DNA of 11,222 nt from Nonlabens sp. (GTDB taxonomy: Bacteria; Bacteroidota; Bacteroidia; Flavobacteriales; Flavobacteriaceae): positions 1 to 11,222 of the forward strand of contig JALZUY010000278.1 of assembly GCA_023301395.1 (NCBI GenBank), written 5' to 3'. Within the stretch, counting starts at the first letter, position 1; each line of letters begins with the position of its first letter. Under the pieces are notes generated by a model. The model was given only the letters and a program-made list of their open reading frames with translations, was not told the DNA's origin and did no database searches. Below are positions 1 to 5,449 of this stretch, in pieces. The translations under genes were made by a program, and so were the position numbers.

Positions 1-374
1 TGAGCAAAGCTTGCGTCGTCTTCAACGGTTATAGAATAAACGTCGTCGTAGACTACTTGCCGAGTTAAAACACTATCAGAAAAGTCATCGTGAAATGTGT
101 TACTGTCCAAATCATGTCCAAAACTTAAATTCGAATGATTCGTGTAAACATCATGCAAGATTCTTTCAATGTCATGAAAGGTTATACCCACAGAACAGGC
201 ATCAAAATTAACTCCAAAGGGAAAAGATTCTCTACCTCCTAAACTAATCATGATTGTTTTATTATTATTTTGATCTGCTAATAGATATTGACCGTATTGA
301 TTCATAGTATAGCCCACTGGCATTATCTGCTGCAGGTGCCTATGATAGTCTTGTTTATTATAAACTGTACTCAT
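1..374 (-). CDS. Unrecognised protein, N-terminal 124 residues (runs off left edge)
   Basis: An open frame starts with ATG at 374 and continues without a stop to the window edge. An AGGAAAAAC sequence a few bases upstream is a plausible ribosome binding site. The visible part begins MSTVYNKQDYHRHLQQI and is hydrophilic, with no signal peptide or membrane segment, so it is probably cytoplasmic. It is rich in Asp, His and Asn; the segment around residues 38-70 (TIMISLGGRESFPFGVNF) looks like alternating beta strands. I recognise no family. It lies 54 bp downstream of the toxin stop codon on the same strand, so it may be co-transcribed with the toxin-antitoxin pair. It could equally be an independent gene, since no terminator is visible between them. 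Confidence 0.6.
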   Translation of the reverse strand, partial: MSTVYNKQDYHRHLQQIMPVGYTMNQYGQYLLADQNNNKTIMISLGGRESFPFGVNFDACSVGITFHDIERILHDVYTNHSNLSFGHDLDSNTFHDDFSDSVLTRQVVYDDVYSITVEDDASFA

Positions 375-428
375 AAGTTTTTCCTGTAATTATTGCTGTT
401 TTTTTTAATTGAAATCATAATAACGGTA

Positions 429-740
429 TTATACATTAAAATCCTGCCTATTATCAATAATAGTAACTACCTTAATATAATCCGTTACTTGATAATAAAT
501 TGTAGTCCGCTTTCTGAAAACTAATTTTCTTAAGTTTCTTTTTAGGCTTACAATGGCAAAACCTTCTGGTTGCGTTGTAGCCAAAAAAAGTATATGCTCA
601 AAATCAGAATAGTAAGATTCTGAAAATTTTAAACCAAATTCAAAATTTAAATACTCTAAAATATTCTTTAGACCTATTCGAGCCTCTGGCGTAACGTCAT
701 AATCCAAACTTAGCTCGCATTTCCTTTCTAAAATCTTCAC
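429..740 (-). CDS. ParE/RelE-family toxin of a toxin-antitoxin pair
   Basis: This is a small (103 aa) protein of the RelE/ParE superfamily. Known members either cleave mRNA on the ribosome (RelE) or poison gyrase (ParE); sequence alone does not say which applies here. Visible family features are an N-terminal helical part (TPEARIGLKNILEYLNFEFG, about residues 17-36), a central P-x-G-F turn, and a C-terminal beta sheet with basic residues. That sheet contains LRKLVFRKRTTIYYQV and the closing IIDNRQDF, the I..I.DxRQ(D/N)P-like ending of the family. The start at 740 is GTG, and the gene overlaps the end of the antitoxin gene by 44 bp. An internal TTG (residue 12, L-D-Y-D) is an alternative start. 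The overlap and the antitoxin-first order fit translational coupling. Superfamily assignment is fairly sure; target and activity are unknown. Confidence 0.75.
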   Translation of the reverse strand: MKILERKCELSLDYDVTPEARIGLKNILEYLNFEFGLKFSESYYSDFEHILFLATTQPEGFAIVSLKRNLRKLVFRKRTTIYYQVTDYIKVVTIIDNRQDFNV

Positions 741-951
741 CTGATATCATTCTTCCAGCCTCTACGTCGGCCAATCCACGTTCTATCGCCGCTCTATGAT
801 GTGATGGAATATTCTCATAATCACCTGCTGGTTCTTCTACTTTTTGCTCTGTTTTTGCTTCGTTCTCTTTTTTATCCAGCACGTTTTCTTTATACCATGC
901 ATAGTCAAAATCGGTAAGTCGTTCTAGGGTTTCTCTTTCTGATTTAGTCAT
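697..951 (-). CDS. Antitoxin-like partner of the downstream ParE/RelE toxin
   Basis: This is an 84-residue acidic protein directly upstream of, and overlapping, the toxin gene. The C-terminal half (IPSHHRAAIERGLADVEAGR, then MISGEDFRKEMRAKFGL) resembles the A-I-E-x-G-L-x-D-x-x-x-G-R tail found on many Bacteroidota antitoxins, which wraps the toxin. The N-terminal half (MTKSERETLERLTDFDYAW, then a Lys/Glu-rich linker at about 25-42) does not look like a Phd, RHH or HTH DNA-binding domain. Autoregulation by the antitoxin therefore cannot be read from the sequence. The ATG at 951 has an A/T-rich leader without a clear Shine-Dalgarno, as is usual in Bacteroidota. A likely -7 box lies at 985-992. 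The antitoxin call rests on gene order, size and the tail motif. Confidence 0.7.
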   Translation of the reverse strand: MTKSERETLERLTDFDYAWYKENVLDKKENEAKTEQKVEEPAGDYENIPSHHRAAIERGLADVEAGRMISGEDFRKEMRAKFGL

Positions 952-984
952 AGTTATAAAATTAAAACATTTGGATTAGTAGGA

Positions 985-992
985 CAAATTTA
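985..992 (-). promoter_or_regulatory. Candidate -7 box for the toxin-antitoxin operon
   Basis: On the minus strand this reads TAAATTTG, matching the Bacteroidota -7 consensus TAnnTTTG. It lies 34 bp upstream of the antitoxin ATG, which would give a leader of about 25-30 nt. I see no TTG at the usual -33 distance, so this is only a partial match. Confidence 0.4.
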
Positions 993-1014
993 AAATAGTA
1001 TAAAATGGTTTTGA

Positions 1015-1022
1015 TAATTTTG
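1015..1022 (+). promoter_or_regulatory. Candidate -7 box for the HD-domain gene
   Basis: The sequence TAATTTTG fits TAnnTTTG. Transcription would start near 1029, which favours the ATG at 1050 over the upstream ATGs at 1005 and 1026. No -33 TTG is visible at standard spacing. It lies back to back with the candidate toxin-antitoxin promoter. Confidence 0.3.
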
Positions 1023-1049
1023 CTTATGCCTAAGCATAATTACCAACCC

Positions 1050-1705
1050 ATGAACCAGCAACAAATCATCCACAACACTATCACATTTGTAAAACACAAG
1101 CTCCATAATGCCGAAGGTGGACACGACTGGTTCCATATAGAACGTGTGTGGAAAAATGCAAACCTCATCGCAGCTAGTGAAGAAAACGCAAACTTGTTTA
1201 TCATTGAACTAGGCGCACTACTCCACGATATAGCCGACTCTAAATTCCAAACGGTGATGATACCATAGGTCCTAAAGTGGCTCGTGCCTTTCTAGAAGAA
1301 CAAGAACTAGCTGAAGATGTGATCTTGCACGTAGAGCATATTATCAAATACATTTCTTTTAAAGGTGGCCATCAAGATCAAAGTTTTAAAAGTAAAGAAC
1401 TCGACATTATTCAAGATGCAGATCGACTCGATGCGCTAGGTGCCATAGGAATTGCACGTACCTTTAATTATGGTGGATTTAAAAATAGAGCGATTTATAA
1501 TCCAGAGATCAAACCAGATTTGAACATGACTGTAGAGCAATACAAGAAAAGTACGGCTCCTACTATAAATCATTTCTATGAAAAGCTGTTGATTTTAAAA
1601 GACCGCATGAACACCTCAACTGGTAAACAGCTGGCACAAGAACGTCATGATTACATGGAAGGTTTCCTCAACCAGTTCTATGCTGAGTGGAATGGAGAAG
1701 CTTAG
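1050..1705 (+). pseudogene. HD-domain phosphohydrolase (YedJ-like) split by a one-base frameshift
   Basis: Two consecutive frames together encode one HD-superfamily metal-dependent phosphohydrolase of about 218 aa, the usual size for the YedJ-like family. The first frame carries GGHDWFHIERV (H25, D26, H29) and LLHDIADSKF (H59, D60). It then reaches a TAG at 1266-1268. The second frame continues in register with NGDDTIGPKVARAF and holds the later metal/active-site segment QDADRLDALGA. The break is at about 1248-1251: TTC-CA-AAC-GGT restores the family sequence S-K-F-(H/Q)-N-G-D if one base is added after CA. A single-base deletion, next to a run of three A, is the simplest explanation. The rest of the gene is intact, so the lesion is recent or is a sequencing error. 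I chose the ATG at 1050 because the family's N-terminal helix (MNQQQIIHNTITFVKHKL) begins there. The gene ends 2 bp from the convergent glycosyltransferase. Confidence 0.8.
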
Positions 1706-1707
1706 AA

Positions 1708-2445
1708 TTAATTCTGGCTACTCGACTTTTGCATCTCGCTAGTCTCACACCATTTTAAATAATACTCATAGATCTCATCTATGGTTGCGCCATTGCGTTT
1801 CTTCCAGTAAATCGTAATATAGAACCATTGCAATTTATAAACGCCTATTTCATCATAGCGTCTTGCGCTGGTTTTGAGCCATTTAGGTATTACATAATAC
1901 GTACCGTGATCATATAATCTATGGATTAAATCATAATCCTCATAGATAGGAATCTCTGTATTATAGCCACCTATTTCTTTATATAATTCTTTAGTAATGT
2001 ATTGCGATTGATCGCCACCACGACTGGCACGCCATGAGAATCTAGTAAACCATCCTATGATAATCAACCACCAGTTCCAGCTCATAAATCGCATACGGAA
2101 ACATCCTGCTGGGTTTCCACTGGACACAGCTTTAATGATATCCAGGTCATAATTTTGAGGTGGAAAAGAATCGGCATGAAGGAAATAGAGGATTTCTCCT
2201 TTTGCTATTTGTGATCCTGCATGCATTTGAGATCCACGGCCTTTTACGGCGGTGTGGAATTGTATGGATAATGATGGAGACGCTTCTGCGAAAGCGTGAA
2301 CCACACCACTAGTATCATCCACACTATCACCATCTATTATAATAATCTCCAAGTTATTGCTGTCACTTGCGTTATTAATCAAGTGATGAAGCAGCTGATT
2401 TATAGTTTGCTCCTCATTGAGGACTGGAATAATAATGCTAATCAT
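1708..2445 (-). CDS. TIGR04283-type family 2 glycosyltransferase (arsenosugar-associated)
   Basis: This is a GT-A fold glycosyltransferase of 245 aa. It begins with IIPVLNEEQTI (residues 4-14) and has the nucleotide-sugar site IDGDSVDD (38-44). The family signature G-R-G-S-Q-M-x-A-G (69-77) is followed by LYFLHADS (86-93), which carries the metal-binding D-x-S/D. Later come GCFRMRF (114-120), GGDQSQYI (143-150) and GGYNTEIPIYEDYDL (159-173), with the probable acceptor/base Glu-Asp. This pattern is that of TIGR04283, first named radical SAM/selenodomain-associated transferase 2 and now annotated as an arsenosugar biosynthesis glycosyltransferase. That role comes from gene neighbourhoods. The protein has no signal peptide; a hydrophobic patch near 122-133 may touch the membrane. 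It is the last gene of a four-gene minus-strand block, 39 bp after the DUF547 gene. A copy of the palindromic repeat lies within codons 48-54 (VHAFAEA). Confidence 0.85.
   Translation of the reverse strand: MISIIIPVLNEEQTINQLLHHLINNASDSNNLEIIIIDGDSVDDTSGVVHAFAEASPSLSIQFHTAVKGRGSQMHAGSQIAKGEILYFLHADSFPPQNYDLDIIKAVSSGNPAGCFRMRFMSWNWWLIIIGWFTRFSWRASRGGDQSQYITKELYKEIGGYNTEIPIYEDYDLIHRLYDHGTYYVIPKWLKTSARRYDEIGVYKLQWFYITIYWKKRNGATIDEIYEYYLKWCETSEMQKSSSQN
2280..2297. repeat. Copy of the 18-bp palindromic repeat inside the TIGR04283 gene
   Basis: ACGCTTCTGCGAAAGCGT matches the palindrome ACGCTTTCGCGAAAGCGT seen perfectly at 5695-5712, with two central mismatches. On the coding strand it is read as HAFAEA, in a variable loop after the nucleotide-sugar site. 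Confidence 0.6.
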
Positions 2446-2484
2446 ACTTCAATTACAATAAAATGATTGGTGCGATTTTTATTT

Positions 2485-3261
2485 CTACTGTTTGTTTAAT
2501 GACCAGTCATAATCTTTATAGGACAATGATGCGTTTTCATTTATAGGTTGGGTTGCATACTTATTAATATACTCAATTAATGAAACTCCTGTATTTGTGA
2601 AATCGCTCTCATACCAATCAAAAATCTTACTCAATTTGGGATTTGCGGGATCAGTCAAATCATTTTTATTTGTATTAATAAATTCGCGAGCTCCTTTATC
2701 CATTAATGAATTGAGGTTTGTAGCTGTAAAAGCAGTGTTTTGTAACTGTGGACAAGAGAAACTAGCGCAGTTAATCGCAAAATGTATGCGTGGATCACCC
2801 ATTTGTTGTAATACACCTTTCTCAATATCAGACAGTGAAAAAACTTGATTGCTTACCATTACATGTTCTTTATTCCATACTGGGCTTAATGTACTACCTA
2901 AATCTTTTATACTTACTGGAATATCGTTCTCAAGTATTAAATCTATAGTTGCAGCATTATAAAGATTGATATAAAAAGCAAATTGCTCATTAATACTGGT
3001 TGTTTTAGTTGGTCCATTATCATTGAGATATTGCAAGTATTCATTAAGTGCAGCGTGATCTGATTTAAAGGCAGTATAATTGACAAAACCTTTATCATCC
3101 ACATTCTTTTTCAATAAGCTATTCCATGAGGAATGATCAAGCACTTGAGTTGCTGCATCTTTTAATGTCTCTCCTTGAGCAAGTGTAGAATAGTTTAAAT
3201 CCTTTCCATTTACACAAGAAGACAGCATGATAAGTGATAATGCGATAAATAATAATTTCAT
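2485..3261 (-). CDS. DUF547 lipoprotein in the arsenosugar-type gene block
   Basis: This is a 258-aa exported lipoprotein. The leader MKLLFIALSLIMLSSC ends in a lipobox with Cys16, so the mature protein is probably lipid-anchored and faces the periplasm. The rest is one DUF547 domain: F-V-N-Y (59-62), FYINLYNAATI (96-106), the hallmark H-F-A-I-N-C-A-S-x-S-C-P (160-171) with Cys165 and Cys170, and a C-terminal FDWYESDF segment. The biochemical role of DUF547 is not established. The conserved Cys/His/Asn set suggests an enzyme or binding site, but that is a guess. It lies 113 bp after the phosphorylase gene and 39 bp before the TIGR04283 glycosyltransferase. I recall DUF547 genes accompanying such transferases in other Bacteroidota, which supports a shared pathway. 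A possible internal promoter lies at 3299-3306. Confidence 0.85.
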   Translation of the reverse strand: MKLLFIALSLIMLSSCVNGKDLNYSTLAQGETLKDAATQVLDHSSWNSLLKKNVDDKGFVNYTAFKSDHAALNEYLQYLNDNGPTKTTSINEQFAFYINLYNAATIDLILENDIPVSIKDLGSTLSPVWNKEHVMVSNQVFSLSDIEKGVLQQMGDPRIHFAINCASFSCPQLQNTAFTATNLNSLMDKGAREFINTNKNDLTDPANPKLSKIFDWYESDFTNTGVSLIEYINKYATQPINENASLSYKDYDWSLNKQ

Positions 3262-3298
3262 AGTAGGGTTCTATGTGAGATAATATCCTCTTGAAATT

Positions 3299-3306
3299 CA
3301 AAAATA
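3299..3306 (-). promoter_or_regulatory. Candidate -7 box upstream of the DUF547 gene
   Basis: The minus strand reads TATTTTTG, matching TAnnTTTG, 37 bp upstream of the DUF547 ATG. The nearest upstream TTG is only about 14 bp away, too close for a standard -33 element. The 113-bp gap before the gene makes an internal promoter reasonable. Confidence 0.3.
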
Positions 3307-3374
3307 AATACTTTATTTCACAAGAACATCACGATATAAAGTAGGATCACAAATCATATTCAAACAATAAAAAA

Positions 3375-4193
3375 CTACAAGCGTTCAATAAGACTCTGGA
3401 AAAGTCGCACCATTTTAGGCTCTGCTTCTCCAGCAATTGCAATGATTTCTCCTATATCAACCGGCTTTAAATCGTCTGGATCACATTCATCTGTAAGCAC
3501 AGACACAGCACAAACTGGCAAGTTCAAGTGATTTGCAACTATGATTTCTGGGACGGTACTCATCCCTACAGCGTCTGCGCCCATAAGTTTAAGCATTCTA
3601 TACTCAGCTCTAGTTTCTAGTTGTGGACCTACTACACTAGCATAAACACCTTTATGCATGGTAGTGCCGTGTTCTTGAGCAAGTTCTAGTAACATATCAT
3701 TCATGGTTGCATCATAAGGTGCGCTCATGTCTGTAAATCGTTCTCCAAACTCACTCACGTTTTTAAACGCTAGTGGACTGCCACCTTGAAGATTGATATG
3801 ATCATCGATAACCATCATATCTCCTTTTTTCATATCTAAGTTAACCGCACCAGCTGCATTTGAAACTAACAAGTTCTTAATTCCTAAACCATGCATAACA
3901 CGTATAGGATAAGTAATATCAATAAAGTCATAACCTTCATAAAGGTGAAAACGACCTTGCATGACCACTACTTTTTTACCACCTAAATCACCATAGATCA
4001 ATTTCCCTGTATGGAACTCTACCGTAGCAAGAGGAAAAGATGGAATATTATTATAATGCGCCACTACTTGATTCTCTATACTATCAACCAGTTGACCTAA
4101 TCCAGTTCCTAGAACTATTCCTACTTCTGGAGCTTCAAATCCTAGTCCTACTAAATATTCTATAGAGTCTGAAAGTTGTTTTTTACTTAACAT
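3375..4193 (-). CDS. Purine nucleoside phosphorylase, trimeric type, with MTAP-like base-site residues
   Basis: This 272-aa cytoplasmic enzyme of the PNP/MTAP family catalyses phosphorolysis of a purine nucleoside to free base and pentose 1-phosphate. Phosphate and ribose site motifs are present: LGTGLG (28-33), FHTG (60-63), QGRFHLYEGY (79-88) and SNAAGAV (111-117). The base site shows GPQLETRAEY (189-198, Glu193 equivalent to human PNP Glu201) and GMSTVPE (210-216). Where 6-oxopurine enzymes have Thr-Asn (human Asn243), this protein has Thr234-Asp235. The human His257 position, which contacts the 5'-OH, aligns with Ile247. Asp and a hydrophobic residue at these two places are features of methylthioadenosine phosphorylase. 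I infer a preference for adenine nucleosides, possibly with a non-hydroxyl 5' group. The start ATG at 4193 overlaps the upstream transferase gene by 11 bp, so the two are translationally linked. A general purine-salvage role remains possible. Confidence 0.9.
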   Translation of the reverse strand: MLSKKQLSDSIEYLVGLGFEAPEVGIVLGTGLGQLVDSIENQVVAHYNNIPSFPLATVEFHTGKLIYGDLGGKKVVVMQGRFHLYEGYDFIDITYPIRVMHGLGIKNLLVSNAAGAVNLDMKKGDMMVIDDHINLQGGSPLAFKNVSEFGERFTDMSAPYDATMNDMLLELAQEHGTTMHKGVYASVVGPQLETRAEYRMLKLMGADAVGMSTVPEIIVANHLNLPVCAVSVLTDECDPDDLKPVDIGEIIAIAGEAEPKMVRLFQSLIERL

Positions 4194-4803
4194 GTATGTG
4201 TTTTAAATAGGGTTGAAATGCTGGAACGTCTTTGATATCTTCATAAAAATCAACATCATTGCGTGGTTCTAGCATTGCGTAATTTAAGTTTTTTAAATCT
4301 TTAATAGTTTCTTCCTGTACAGTGTCTGTTCCCCATATTTTATTTAAGAAAACATTTACTGGCACTTCTTTTTTAAACCCTAGCAAGTAATAACCACCAT
4401 CTATAGCTGGTCCCATTACCGCATCGTGCGAGTCTAATAATGTAAATGCATGGTTTAAATCTTGAGCACTCATATCATACATATCACTACCTATAATAAT
4501 GACTTTATCGTGTGATTTAAAAGCTGTTTCAAACGCGTTTTGCATGCGTAATCCTAAGTCATCACCTTGCTGCTCAAATTTTTGATAAATAGCATTATCC
4601 CAATCATCATTTTTACGAATCTTCTCAGAATACCAGACCTGAGCTTGCGCGTTTACAGTTTTTGTAATGCTACGTGTATGATTCAATAAAAATTTATAAA
4701 TCTCAAAAGCAGTCTCATCACCTACCGTTGCGGCAAGACGTCTTTTTCCTTTACCCAATTCCGGATTTCTGGTAAAAATGATAAGCGAGTTTGATGAAGA
4801 CAT
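4183..4803 (-). CDS. TIGR04282-type transferase (DUF2064; arsenosugar-associated)
   Basis: This is a 206-aa GT-A-like transferase of the DUF2064/TIGR04282 family (radical SAM/selenodomain-associated transferase 1, now annotated as arsenosugar biosynthesis glycosyltransferase). Family motifs are visible in order: FTRNPELGKGKRRLA (10-24), the nucleotide-binding loop like K-P-G-x-x-K-T-R-L; QQGDDLGLRM (78-87); IIGSDMYDM (103-111), where most members have G-S-D-C-P; AVMGPAIDGGYYLLG (128-142); WGTDTV (157-162); and NDVDFYEDI near the C-terminus. There is no signal peptide, so it is cytoplasmic. It heads the four-gene block and overlaps the phosphorylase start by 11 bp. ruvC lies 72 bp upstream on the same strand. 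The substrate is not known experimentally, and the arsenosugar link is by family name and neighbourhood. Confidence 0.85.
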   Translation of the reverse strand: MSSSNSLIIFTRNPELGKGKRRLAATVGDETAFEIYKFLLNHTRSITKTVNAQAQVWYSEKIRKNDDWDNAIYQKFEQQGDDLGLRMQNAFETAFKSHDKVIIIGSDMYDMSAQDLNHAFTLLDSHDAVMGPAIDGGYYLLGFKKEVPVNVFLNKIWGTDTVQEETIKDLKNLNYAMLEPRNDVDFYEDIKDVPAFQPYLKHIHVK

Positions 4804-4875
4804 AAATTTATTTGAATATCAAAAATGCGATTCCTTTGTCACAATTATGTTAGAAAAAACAAAATTCATCGAGCC

Positions 4876-5430
4876 TTATTTCTTAATGCGTTTTTCATTT
4901 TGTTTCACAAAAGATTCCCAACCGGTATAACTTTTCCCTACTTCTATCCTACCACTATTATAAAAGTGACATACTGCTGCAGCAAGTCCATCAGTCATAT
5001 CTAGATTCTTAGGCATTTCTTTAAAACCTAGCAGGCTTTGAAGCATTTTTGCGACCTGTTCTTTACTAGCCGTTCCTTTACCAGTAATGGCTTGTTTTAT
5101 TTTACGCGGCGCATATTCAGTCACAGGAATATCTCTAGAAAGCCCAGCAGCCATAGCAACTCCTTGCGCACGACCTAACTTGAGCATGGACTGCACATTT
5201 TTACCAAAAAATGGTGCTTCGAGCGCCATCTCATCTGGATTATGCGTTTCTATAAGTTCCATAGTACGTTCAAAAATCTTGCGCAATTTCACGTAGTGAT
5301 CTGTGTATTTGCGCAAATCTAACTCGTTCATTTGCACAAAAGTCATCGTTTTACCTACGACTTTTATAACCCCAAAACCCATAATTGAGGTTCCTGGATC
5401 TACACCTAGGATGATTTTTTCTGTTGCCAA
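4876..5430 (-). CDS. ruvC: Holliday junction resolvase RuvC (TTG start)
   Basis: RuvC is the endonuclease that cuts Holliday junctions in the RuvABC recombination-repair complex. The protein begins MATEKIILGVDPGTS and is 184 aa when the TTG at 5430 is used; this is the normal N-terminus and size for Bacteroidota RuvC. The open frame extends to an ATG at 5514, but those extra 28 residues have no counterpart in the family and overlap the divergent gene. The catalytic acidic residues are visible: Asp11 (G-V-D-P-G-T), Glu71 (L-E-A-P-F-F-G), and Asp144 with Asp147 (DMTDGLAAAVCH). K-x-x-x-G-x-G-x-A-x-K-x-Q-V (about 112-126) is the expected DNA-contact stretch. The C-terminus ends in a short basic tail. 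The start is only 19 bp from the divergent start at 5450, so its promoter must lie inside the neighbouring coding region. Confidence 0.95.
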   Translation of the reverse strand: MATEKIILGVDPGTSIMGFGVIKVVGKTMTFVQMNELDLRKYTDHYVKLRKIFERTMELIETHNPDEMALEAPFFGKNVQSMLKLGRAQGVAMAAGLSRDIPVTEYAPRKIKQAITGKGTASKEQVAKMLQSLLGFKEMPKNLDMTDGLAAAVCHFYNSGRIEVGKSYTGWESFVKQNEKRIKK

Positions 5431-5449
5431 TTGTTGTATTTTTCGGGCT

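Noticed and set aside
1005..1049. Upstream start of the HD-domain gene
   Set aside because: The extra residues MVLIILLMPKHNYQP are not typical of the family and would overlap the candidate promoter; the ATG at 1050 fits better.
2597..2848. Plus-strand open frame of 83 codons
   Set aside because: It is entirely antisense to the DUF547 gene, whose motifs and lipobox are clear; the translated peptide has no recognisable features.
5303..5449. 49-codon upstream extension of the multi-TM protein gene
   Set aside because: It is antisense to the ruvC N-terminus and catalytic Asp11 region, and the family start matches the ATG at 5450.
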